NCBI GenBank assembly: GCA_028767165.1 | Contig: JARACJ010000016.1 | Coordinates: 1 to 64,000 of the forward strand | Length of the DNA stretch: 64,000 nt | Source of the DNA: Proteobacteria bacterium DTSAM18 | GTDB lineage: Bacteria > Myxococcota_A > UBA796 > GCA-2862545 | Reading direction: 5' to 3' | Shown: positions 54,917-62,741 of the stretch, in pieces | How the letters are laid out: the number at the start of each line of letters is the position of its first letter | How positions within the stretch are numbered: position 1 is the stretch's first letter | The notes under the pieces: generated by a model | The model's input: only the letters and a program-made list of their open reading frames with translations | Databases searched by the model: none | What the model was told of the DNA's origin: nothing | Made by a program: the position numbers and the translations under genes

Positions 54917-55767
54917 CGCAGGCTCCTGCCGGTGACCTGCACGAAGACGTCCTCGAGGGTGGTCTCCTGGCTGTGCAGGGAGGTGACGGTCTCCTCTCGC
55001 AGGATCCGCAGGAATTCGGGCTGCTCGGACAGGCCATCGAGGGGGAACCGCTCGCGGCGCGGCGCGTGATCCCCACCCCAGGAGATCTCCACCTCCCGCC
55101 GGCCGTAGCGACGCTTGAGGTCGTCGGGGGCGCCCACCTCCACCAGCTCGCCGTCGACGATGAAACCCACGCGGTCGCACAGGGCGTCGGCGATGAGCAT
55201 GTCGTGGGTGGTGATGATGGTGGTGACCCCCTGGGCCTGCCGGGCCTTGACCAGATCGCGCACGTGGACGGCGTTGACCGGATCGAGGCCGGAGGTGGGC
55301 TCGTCGAGGAACCACAGGGAGGGGCGGTTCAGCAGGCTGCGGGCGAGCGTGAGCCGGTTCTTCATGCCCTTGGAGTAGGCGCTCACGGGCTTGTCGAGGT
55401 GCTCGGACAGGCCCACGAGGGCCATCACCTTCTCCGGGGCGTCGGTGTCGCCGTCGTACAGGGCGCGGAAGTACTCGAGGTTCTCCCGGGCCGTGAGCTT
55501 GAGGTAGTGGTTGGGCAGCTCGAAGCTCACGCCGATGTGGCGGTAGTAGTCGCGACGCCAGTCCCGAAGGGATCGGCCCATGACCTCGATCTCTCCCTGC
55601 CAGCGGTCGAGCAGGCCGATGAGGATGTTCTGGGTGGTGCTCTTGCCGGCGCCGCTGGGGCCGAGGAAGCCGAAGATCTCGCCTTCGGAGACCTCGAAGC
55701 TCAGGCCCTTGACCGTGGGGGAGGGGGCACCGGGGTAGGTGAAGCTGAGGTTGTCGACGCGGATCAT
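54913..55767 (-). CDS. ABC exporter ATP-binding protein
   Basis: The 284-residue ATPase has Walker A GPSGAGKST (36-44), a Q-loop region, the signature YSKGMKNRLTLAR (a SKGMK variant of LSGGQ), Walker B LWFLDEPTSGLD and the H-loop ITTHD. The C-terminal 60 residues are extra and resemble the regulatory tail of multidrug/lantibiotic exporters. Co-regulated with the preceding TetR gene. Confidence 0.95.
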   Translation of the reverse strand: MIRVDNLSFTYPGAPSPTVKGLSFEVSEGEIFGFLGPSGAGKSTTQNILIGLLDRWQGEIEVMGRSLRDWRRDYYRHIGVSFELPNHYLKLTARENLEYFRALYDGDTDAPEKVMALVGLSEHLDKPVSAYSKGMKNRLTLARSLLNRPSLWFLDEPTSGLDPVNAVHVRDLVKARQAQGVTTIITTHDMLIADALCDRVGFIVDGELVEVGAPDDLKRRYGRREVEISWGGDHAPRRERFPLDGLSEQPEFLRILREETVTSLHSQETTLEDVFVQVTGRSLR

Positions 55768-56432
55768 GGGACTCCCGCTCCGTCGCGGAACAGCGACGTG
55801 ACGTGGCGGACCAGCGTGACGAGCTGATCCTCCGTGAGGGTTCCGACCACGCCGGGCTCGTCGAGCATCTCGTGCAAGTCGAGGCCCAGGGCGCGGGCGA
55901 GCTGGTCGAGCATGCCCTCGCCGAGGGCGTGGGCGAGGAAGCCGGCGGCCACCGACAGGTCGAGATCGGCCCGCAGCTCACCGCGGGCCTGGCCCTGCTG
56001 CAGCAGGTGCATCAGCCAGGCGTCTGCCGCGGCCCTGTGCTGCCTGGAGACCTCGGCGAGGGCGGGCTCGAGCTCGTGATCCCGCAGGAAGCGGATGCCG
56101 AGCCGGGTGAGTTCGGGCTCGGCCACGGCGAAGCGCACGCCGGCCACGAAGGCCTGCTCGAGGATCTGCCAGATGGAGGCACCCGGCGGGGGGGCCTGGG
56201 CGCCGATGGCCGCCATCTTCCGCTCGGGCAGCCAGGACGTGAGCAGCCAGCGGTACAGATCGGCCTTGCCGCCGAAATACTGGTACAGGCTGCCCTTGGA
56301 GATGCCGGCGGCCTTGACCACATGGTCGAGGTTGGCCTTGGCGTAGGGGACGGACGAGAACTCGGCGACGGCGGCATCGGTGATGCGGCGGCGCTTGGCC
56401 TCGGACAGGTTGTGGAACGTGGGTTTCGGCAT
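55764..56432 (-). CDS. TetR-family regulator of the ABC exporter
   Basis: The 222-residue protein has an N-terminal helix-turn-helix (ANLDHVVKAAGISKGSLYQYFGGKADLYRW, about 33-62) and a ligand domain. It is the first gene of the exporter operon and overlaps the ATPase gene by four bases, a typical ligand-relieved efflux arrangement. Its operator is probably the GTCAT-rich region just upstream. Confidence 0.92.
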   Translation of the reverse strand: MPKPTFHNLSEAKRRRITDAAVAEFSSVPYAKANLDHVVKAAGISKGSLYQYFGGKADLYRWLLTSWLPERKMAAIGAQAPPPGASIWQILEQAFVAGVRFAVAEPELTRLGIRFLRDHELEPALAEVSRQHRAAADAWLMHLLQQGQARGELRADLDLSVAAGFLAHALGEGMLDQLARALGLDLHEMLDEPGVVGTLTEDQLVTLVRHVTSLFRDGAGVP

Positions 56433-56483
56433 GACTCACCAGTCATATGACCACATAGTCATACGACTCATAAGTCACATCGT
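56431..56483. promoter_or_regulatory. GTCAT/ATGAC-rich operator cluster
   Basis: From the TetR start codon outward it reads ATGACT-CACC-AGTCAT, then the palindrome GTCATATGAC (56442-56451), then AGTCATACGACT and AAGTCA. At least four GTCA half-sites in both orientations lie within 50 bases. This fits cooperative binding of TetR dimers, the first half-site overlapping the ATG. Confidence 0.55.
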
Positions 56484-56530
56484 CAACCATCTTTCGTGTC
56501 GAAGCGTGTCTTCGACGTGGCCCGACCACG

Positions 56531-56563
56531 AAAAAGGCCCGCTGCATCGCTGCAGCGGGCCTT
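56531..56563 (-). terminator. Intrinsic terminator of the desaturase gene
   Basis: On the minus strand, AAGGCCCGCTGCA and TGCAGCGGGCCTT form a perfect 13-bp stem with a four-base loop, followed by a T-run (five As on the plus strand at 56531-56535). It lies 26 bases after the stop. This is the clearest classical terminator in the window. Confidence 0.85.
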
Positions 56564-56588
56564 CTGGGCCGGGGGGCGTGGGAGCCAC

Positions 56589-57359
56589 TCAGGCGGCTTC
56601 GGAGAACCGGTCGGCGGGGTACTTCATCTTCTGGCCCTTCTTCAGCTTGATGATGCCGACGGCGTCCAGCACCTTGATGGCCAGGTAGCCGGGGTCGATC
56701 TCGAACCAGCGAGCACCGAAGTTCGGGGACAGGGGGAACCGGTGGTGGTTGTTCTGGAACAGCTCGCCGAGGGTCACGATGTCGAAGATGAGCGTGTTGC
56801 GGGAGACATCGGGGTTGTCGTAGTTGCGGTAGCCGTACTTGTGACCGCACCAGTTCACGATGGCGCCGTGGGTGGGGCCCATGATGAAGTGGAAGGGCAG
56901 CAGGGCCCACATCCAGGGGGCGGTGGCGAACTTGGCGTACAGGGCGATGTAGAAGGCCACCCAGGCCAGGCGCGTGACCCACATCTGGGAGAAGCGGTCG
57001 AGGGCCGGCCAGTCCGGGTAGTCACCCTCGAAGCGCGCCTCGGGCTCCACCCGGCGGTAGGCGAAGTCGTCGTAGGTGTGCTTGGTGTCGAGCATCATCG
57101 ACAGCGCGTTCGTCGCGTTGGTGGGGGAGTGGGGATCCTTCTCGGTGTCGGAGTAGGCGTGGTGCATCCGGTGCAGGATGGCGTAGGCCCGTGCCGACAG
57201 GAAGCTCGAGCCCTGGGCGACGTAGGTGAGCAGGTGGAAGAACTTCTCCCAGCCCTTGCTCATGGTGAACTGCTTGTGGGCGCCGTACCGGTGCAGGAAG
57301 AACGTCTGGGTGAAGATGCTCAGCTGCCAGTGGGCGACGAAGATGATCGGGATGACCAC
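56589..57359 (-). CDS. Fatty acid (acyl-CoA delta-9 type) desaturase
   Basis: The 256-residue di-iron membrane enzyme introduces a double bond into a fatty acyl chain. The three His boxes are present: HRYGAH (23-28), HRMHH (63-67) and QNNHH (202-206), along with GHKYGYRNYDNPD and four membrane segments. The start is GTG (57359), with GGAG upstream. The protein is short at the N-terminus compared with stearoyl-CoA desaturases. The upstream region holds two palindromes that may regulate it. Confidence 0.93.
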   Translation of the reverse strand: MVIPIIFVAHWQLSIFTQTFFLHRYGAHKQFTMSKGWEKFFHLLTYVAQGSSFLSARAYAILHRMHHAYSDTEKDPHSPTNATNALSMMLDTKHTYDDFAYRRVEPEARFEGDYPDWPALDRFSQMWVTRLAWVAFYIALYAKFATAPWMWALLPFHFIMGPTHGAIVNWCGHKYGYRNYDNPDVSRNTLIFDIVTLGELFQNNHHRFPLSPNFGARWFEIDPGYLAIKVLDAVGIIKLKKGQKMKYPADRFSEAA

Positions 57360-57996
57360 GGTGGACTCCAGGGTGGGCGTTCCGTACCCGTGTGGCGGGT
57401 CGGAATCCGGCGCCGTCAGCGTAGTCCATTGGGGCGTGGGGTGTTGCCACGGTCTGGTGAGGGTTCCTTACGTGGCTCTCCTTCTGGTGGGGAATTCCAG
57501 GTCGTAATTCGTCCGAATTGGCGTGCTGGACGATGTCGTACGCCGGTTTCAGTGTGGAGTTGTGTTGGATCAAGACGTACCTGTGAGGCGTGGATTCCCG
57601 GATAACGCTTCTCTCTTCATGTGAATGCATCTTGATGCATTCGGTGATGTCTGTCCGCACCGGGACGGTCACGCGGACTTTGCCGAATCGTGACGGACTC
57701 ACGGTCCTCACAGAGGCGAGGGAGGGTCGCTCCAGAAAGGCCGCGGCGGCCGTGAGTCGCCGTGAGTCGGTGCGTTCTGGGGCTGGTCGACCCGTCGGTG
57801 GAACCTGCGGGTGCGCCCGTCGTCCGCCTGCCGGCAGGTACCGCACCTGTCAGAAGCTCGTGGAGCGCCCCCCTCCAGGCCTTGGGAACGGGGTTTCCCT
57901 GGCATCCATCTTGTCGACGCCACGGCTTGTCCTCTAGCCTCGAAAGGGCGTGGAGCGGCGTCTGCAGGCTCCACCGCCACACCCGGGGGAACCACC
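57360..57996. other. 0.64-kb divergent region with two palindromes
   Basis: This separates the desaturase and MopE-like genes. It holds AATTCG-TC-CGAATT (57506-57519) and a longer palindrome at 57623. A CTAGCCT just before the plus-strand gene is a possible -10. I find no coding sequence in it. Confidence 0.5.
57623..57642. promoter_or_regulatory. 20-base palindrome upstream of the desaturase gene
   Basis: GAATGCATC-TT-GATGCATTC is a perfect 9-bp inverted repeat, the only strong one between the two divergent genes. It is 264 bases before the desaturase GTG. It could be an operator for a fatty-acid or temperature-response regulator; no such regulator gene is adjacent. Confidence 0.5.
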
Positions 57997-60114
57997 ATGC
58001 GCGTCCAACTCTGTCTCGCCCTGTCCGTCCTGATGGCCTGCACCGAGGATCCCGAAGACGGCGACCTCACGCCCACCGGCGACACCGGTGCGGAGCACAC
58101 CGACGCCACTGGCGAGGCCGATCCGGACGCCGATCAGGACGGCCACCCGGCCTCGGTGGACTGCAACGACGACGACGCGTCCATCCACCCCGGCGCCAAC
58201 GAGCTCTGCAACGGCATCGACGACGACTGCGACGACAACATCGACGAGGACCCCATCGACGGGTTCGAGGGGTACATCGACCTGGATCAGGACGGCTACG
58301 GTGCAGCGGGTGGCATGGGCACCACCTGCGACGAGTCCCTGCTCGCGGACCAGGAAGGGGACTGCCACGACGAGAACGCCACCATCCATCCTGACGCACC
58401 CGAGCTGTGCGATGGCCTCGACAACGACTGCGACGACGAGGTCGACGATGGGTGGCTGCAGGTGCCTGAGGCGTACGGCGACATCCAGGGGGCGCTGGAC
58501 GCCGCCTCCGATGGCGACATGGTGTGCCTGGCGGCCGGCACCTGGAACGAGGCGTTCGAGCTGGGGAGCCTGTCCGTGACCATCGCCGGCGCGGGTGGCG
58601 CCGAGAACACGTTCTTCGATCTCGAAGGGCTCGACGGCGCGATGACGTTCGTCGCCGGGGTGGGCCAGGAAGTGGTGTTCCAGGGCTTCACCATCACGGG
58701 GCTGAACGACGCCGAGGTGCCGCTCGGGGATCCGGAGGGCTTCCTGCGGGTGACCGCCGGGTCCGTCACGCTGCAGGACATGGCCATCGCCGACAACAGC
58801 TGGGAGCTCGGCAACGACCGCACCCTGAACGGCGGCATCCTGGCGGTGGACGGTGCCAGCCTCACGCTGCGTCGGGTGGAGATCCACGACAACCGGGTGC
58901 TGGTGGAAGATGACGGCACCGACATGGACGTGAGCGTGCAGGGTGGCATCCTCCAGGCGACGAACGCGGACGTGACCTTCGAGGACGTGGAGGCCCACGG
59001 CAACACCTTGGTCACCGTGCTCGAGCCCGGCGATCTGACCCTGGAGGGCCTGTTCTTCCGGCAGGTGGGCGGCACCCTGGAGCTCGACGGGCTGGAGATC
59101 TACCTGAACACCTTCAACGCCCAGGTGAACGGAACCCTCGACGTGCGGGGCGGCATGTTCCACGCCGTCGACGCCACCGTGAGCGGCTCGGGCCTCACGG
59201 TCGACAGGAACACGCTCGACATGACCACGAACGACGGGAACGGGTTCGGAAAGGGGCTCGTCTTCCTTCGCAATGGTGGCATGGACCTGGCGGACGTGAC
59301 CCTCACGGGCAACAGCGTCCGGGTGCAGGCCGACGACGAGACCCGGGGGTACGGACCCCTGTACGTCACGGCGGCGGGCCTCCCCATGAGCGTCGATCAC
59401 CTCACGGCCCACGACAACAGCGTGCTCGTGAACTCCGAGTCGGGCAACGGCCAGGCCCAGGGCGGGGGCTTCTGGATCACGGCGGCCGCCACGCTCGGCC
59501 ACGTGGATGCCCGTGCGAACACGCTCACGGCCAAGCTCGTGCATGGGGCGGGGGGCTACGTGGGCAGCCCCGGCAGCGCCTCCTCGGTCACCCACGGCAT
59601 CTTCGCGGGGAACACGGCCGGCAGCTCCGATGCCGCCGAGGCGCGGGGCGGGGGCCTGTACCTGGTGGCCACCGGTGGGGCCTCGTCCGTCTCCCACGTC
59701 ACGTTCCACCGCAACGAGGCATCGAGCGGAGCCGACAGCCGGGGCGCGGGCCTGGCGGTGGAGGGCACCGCCGTCTCGGCCTTCGTGGACGTCCACCACG
59801 GCACCTTCACGAACAACATGCTCACCACCTCCTCGCCTTCCGGCACGAAGCAGGGAGCGGACGCCTGGTGCGAGGCGGGAGCGGCCACGTCGCTGGCCTG
59901 GAACAACGGCGATCTCGACGCGCTCGGCACGGGCACGAACCACGTCGACGTCGCTGCCGGTTACGTGAAGGGGTCCGGTGGCAAGGTGGAGAACTGGGAT
60001 CTGACCCTGAAGGCCGACTCGGAGCTCGTCGACGCCGGCGACCCTGACTGCGAGGATCCCGACGGCACGGTGTGCGACATCGGCGCCTACGGTGGGCCGG
60101 GTCTGGACTGGTAG
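57997..60114 (+). CDS. MopE/beta-helix repeat lipoprotein
   Basis: The 705-residue product has a lipobox (LSVLMAC, Cys15), two MopE-type Asp-rich repeats (DADQDGHPASVDCNDDDASI and DLDQDGYGAAGG...DCHDENATIHPDAPELCDG, residues about 45-155), and then a long parallel-beta-helix-like domain starting YGDIQGALDAASDGDMVCLAAGTWNE. The helix domain has repeated G-x-x-x-V/L-x-N/D-x-x-V spacing. It should be a surface protein binding calcium. A paralog lies at 62742. A terminator follows at 60124. Confidence 0.9.
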   Translation: MRVQLCLALSVLMACTEDPEDGDLTPTGDTGAEHTDATGEADPDADQDGHPASVDCNDDDASIHPGANELCNGIDDDCDDNIDEDPIDGFEGYIDLDQDGYGAAGGMGTTCDESLLADQEGDCHDENATIHPDAPELCDGLDNDCDDEVDDGWLQVPEAYGDIQGALDAASDGDMVCLAAGTWNEAFELGSLSVTIAGAGGAENTFFDLEGLDGAMTFVAGVGQEVVFQGFTITGLNDAEVPLGDPEGFLRVTAGSVTLQDMAIADNSWELGNDRTLNGGILAVDGASLTLRRVEIHDNRVLVEDDGTDMDVSVQGGILQATNADVTFEDVEAHGNTLVTVLEPGDLTLEGLFFRQVGGTLELDGLEIYLNTFNAQVNGTLDVRGGMFHAVDATVSGSGLTVDRNTLDMTTNDGNGFGKGLVFLRNGGMDLADVTLTGNSVRVQADDETRGYGPLYVTAAGLPMSVDHLTAHDNSVLVNSESGNGQAQGGGFWITAAATLGHVDARANTLTAKLVHGAGGYVGSPGSASSVTHGIFAGNTAGSSDAAEARGGGLYLVATGGASSVSHVTFHRNEASSGADSRGAGLAVEGTAVSAFVDVHHGTFTNNMLTTSSPSGTKQGADAWCEAGAATSLAWNNGDLDALGTGTNHVDVAAGYVKGSGGKVENWDLTLKADSELVDAGDPDCEDPDGTVCDIGAYGGPGLDW

Positions 60115-60123
60115 GGTTCCGAG

Positions 60124-60153
60124 GAGGGGCGGAGCACAACTGATCCGCCCCTC
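60124..60153 (+). terminator. Terminator after the MopE-like gene
   Basis: GAGGGGCGGA pairs with TCCGCCCCTC around a ten-base loop, ten bases after the stop. Confidence 0.65.
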
Positions 60154-60194
60154 GTGTCGATGGGGAGGGTGTCCGCGTCTGTGAGGAGGTACCT

Positions 60195-60938
60195 CTGAAC
60201 GCACCGCGACGACCACCCTTCGAGGAGTTCGATCCCACCGACATCCCCGAGCCCGTCACGCCCGGCAGTCCCCTCGGGCTGCTTCGGGAGTGGCGCATCG
60301 GCTGGCAGATGCTCCGTGTGGCCCTGCATGGCCGCTCGCTGATGCAACACCGGCCCGCGCAGGGGCAGCTCGTCGTGCTGATCCCCGGCTGGAAGGCCCC
60401 GGAAGCCGCCATGGCGCCCCTGCGGAACTACCTGCGGCTCCTCGGTCACGACGCCCGGCACTGGGGTCTCGGCCGGAACACCGGCACGCCCGTCGAGGAC
60501 ACCCTGCAGCTCCTCGAGCACGTGGACGAGCTGCGCCAGCGCACCGGACGCAAGGTGACGCTGGTGGGGTGGAGCCTCGGTGGGGTCATCGCCCGGGAGA
60601 CCGCCCGCAAGGCGCCGGACAGCGTGCGCCGGGTGATCACCTACGGCACGCCGGCCTTCGGCGGTCCCACCTATACGCTGGGCGCGCCGGTGTGGGGGGA
60701 GGTGGCCTGCGCGCGCTATGCGTCGATGATCGAGGAGCTCGATCGGGACGTGCCCATCGCGGTGCCCATCACGGCGGTGTTCTCCCGCCGTGACCAGGTG
60801 GTGTCCTGGGCCGCCTGCATCGACAGACACTCGCCGAACGTGCGGCACATCGAGGTGCGGTCCACCCACATCGCGCTGGGGGTGGATCCGGACGTCTGGC
60901 GGGTGGTCGCCTGGGAGCTGGGCCGGCGGGAACCCTAG
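60195..60938 (+). CDS. Lipase-like alpha/beta hydrolase with probable CTG start
   Basis: The 247-residue protein has the strand-turn LVVLIPGWKAPEAAMAPLR and the nucleophile motif LVGWSLGGVIAR (residues about 131-142 from the CTG), an Asp in SRRDQVV and a His in VRSTHIALG. It resembles small triacylglycerol lipases/PGAP1-like esterases without signal peptide. No ATG, GTG or TTG lies between the in-frame stop at 60141 and the ATG at 60309, which has no ribosome-binding site. The CTG at 60195 follows a perfect AGGAGGT by five bases and opens a sequence with typical coding character (RPPFEEFDPTDIPEPVTPG). If wrong, the gene starts at 60309. Confidence 0.8.
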   Translation: MNAPRRPPFEEFDPTDIPEPVTPGSPLGLLREWRIGWQMLRVALHGRSLMQHRPAQGQLVVLIPGWKAPEAAMAPLRNYLRLLGHDARHWGLGRNTGTPVEDTLQLLEHVDELRQRTGRKVTLVGWSLGGVIARETARKAPDSVRRVITYGTPAFGGPTYTLGAPVWGEVACARYASMIEELDRDVPIAVPITAVFSRRDQVVSWAACIDRHSPNVRHIEVRSTHIALGVDPDVWRVVAWELGRREP

Positions 60939-60959
60939 GGGTCGCGCCGGCCCGGGATC

Positions 60960-62354
60960 TCAGCTGGCCTTGCGCTCGCCATCCTCGCGCAGCTGGCCGG
61001 CCACCTCGTGCAGGTGTTGGAAGAACTCGGCGATGTCGTCTTCGGTGTGGTCGGGGTTGAGCGTGACCATGCGGACGACCGGCTGGTCGTCGACGATGGC
61101 GTGCCCCACCATGGCCAGCCCGCGCTCGTTGAGCTCGCGGCACAGCTCGTCGGCATCGACGCCGTCGACGGTGAACACGACGTTGATGGACGCCGGCTCC
61201 CGGACGAGGGTGAGGTCGCCGTGGGCGGTGACGTGGTCGCGCACGCACAGGGCGAGGTTGCGCAGGGACTCCATGCGGGCCTGGTAGCCGGCGTCGCCGT
61301 GGCGCTTCCAGGCCATCCACAGCTTCAGGGCGTCGTTGCGACGGCCGCACTGCAGGGAGCGCTTGCCGGGGTTGTAGCGGTCGGCGTCGCCCTGGAACAG
61401 GTAGGAGGCGCTCTCGTCGAGGGCCGCCTGGAGCAGGCCGCGCTCGCGGACGAGCACCACGGAGCAGATGAGGGGCACGCCCATCATCTTGTGGGCGTCC
61501 CAGGTGATGGAGTCGGCCCGGTGGGCGGCGGTGAGGTGTTCCTTGAGCTCGGGGTGGAACACCATCGAGCCGCCGTAGGCAGCGTCCACGTGCAGCCAGA
61601 CGTCGTGGGCCTTGGCGACATCGGCGATGGCGTCGATCGGATCCCAGGCGCCGAGCACGGTGGTACCGGCGGTGGCGTTGATCATGCAGGGACGAAGACC
61701 GTCGGCCTCGTCGGTGGCGATGGCCTTGTCGAGCGCGTCGGCCCGCATGCGGCCCTGGTCGTCGGTGGGGACGAACACCACGTTGGACCGACCGATGCCG
61801 AGGATGCCCGCCGCCTTGCGCACGGAGTAGTGGCAGTCGGCGGAGGTGTAGATGCGCAGCTTGCTCGTGTCGCCGCCGAACTCGCGGAACCCGGGCAGCG
61901 CGTGGTTGCGGGCCAGGAGCATGCCGAGCAGGTTCGACAGGCTGCCGCCGGGGGTGAAGGAGCCGTCGGCGTCCTTCAGGCCCATCATCTCGCCCATGCG
62001 CTGGATGAGGAGCTCCTCGAGCAGCACGTGCACGCCACCGACCTTCCAGGTGTACATCGAGTTGTTCAGGGCGCTCGCGAGCCAGTCGCCGAGGAGGGCG
62101 GCCTGATCGCGGCCGGCGAACAGCTGGTTGAAGAACGAGCGGCTGGCGGTGGAAGGGGTGTGATCCAGGATCTGCCGTGCGGCCTGCAGCAGCCGTGCTT
62201 CGGAGACGCCCTCGCGGCCCAGGGACACGTCGATCGCCTTGCGCAGGCTCTCGGGGCTGCGGGGGGGACGGACGGGCTGCTCGTTCTCCTGCTCGAGGTG
62301 GCGGGGAAGGAGCTGGTTGAGGGCGTTCAGTGCGGGGGTGTCGAGCGGGTGCAT
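60960..62354 (-). CDS. Group II PLP-dependent decarboxylase (glutamate/aspartate/cysteine-sulfinate type)
   Basis: The 464-residue enzyme should remove the alpha-carboxyl group of an amino acid. The PLP lysine is Lys289 in SITWDAHKMMGVPL, stacking His175 in SADCHYSVRKA and Asp257 in HVDAAYGG, with NATAGTTVLGA for the phosphate. The conserved TPGGSLSN block is present. It is similar in length to aspartate 1-decarboxylase or sulfinoalanine decarboxylase forms. The substrate is not decidable here. No antiporter gene lies nearby, so acid-resistance glutamate decarboxylation is not supported. Confidence 0.93.
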   Translation of the reverse strand: MHPLDTPALNALNQLLPRHLEQENEQPVRPPRSPESLRKAIDVSLGREGVSEARLLQAARQILDHTPSTASRSFFNQLFAGRDQAALLGDWLASALNNSMYTWKVGGVHVLLEELLIQRMGEMMGLKDADGSFTPGGSLSNLLGMLLARNHALPGFREFGGDTSKLRIYTSADCHYSVRKAAGILGIGRSNVVFVPTDDQGRMRADALDKAIATDEADGLRPCMINATAGTTVLGAWDPIDAIADVAKAHDVWLHVDAAYGGSMVFHPELKEHLTAAHRADSITWDAHKMMGVPLICSVVLVRERGLLQAALDESASYLFQGDADRYNPGKRSLQCGRRNDALKLWMAWKRHGDAGYQARMESLRNLALCVRDHVTAHGDLTLVREPASINVVFTVDGVDADELCRELNERGLAMVGHAIVDDQPVVRMVTLNPDHTEDDIAEFFQHLHEVAGQLREDGERKAS

Positions 62355-62741
62355 GGTTCTCCGGGGAAGGGGGCAGGCGTCCGACCTGATCGGTCGCGCG
62401 AGAATCGTTCGGGCAGGAACGATTCAGGAGCGTTGGATAGTGCTCCGGGGGACCCTGCGCAACCCCACCGAGGGCGGTGTGTCCCGGTTGCATCACAGGG
62501 GGGATCCGCGTTTCCGCGTGGCTGCAGCGGGCCCGGCGGCAGTCCGCGGTGCCCCGGCGCACCACGTCGCACGTGGGCGCCCCGCCGTTTGCAGACAACT
62601 TGCACCCCCTCGTGCCTGGAGGATCAGGGTGGACCCTGGGTTGTCCTCTGGCGGGCCCGCGCGCCTGCGCGAGGTCGTCTCCACCGCTCGAACACGCAAG
62701 ACCATGGCGTACGTTGCACCCACCCCACCTGGAGGTCCGAC
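62355..62741. other. Divergent intergenic region
   Basis: It holds the likely promoters of the PLP decarboxylase and the MopE-like gene. TACGTT (62710-62715) is a candidate -10 for the latter, 26 bases before its GTG. Otherwise nothing is recognised. Confidence 0.5.
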
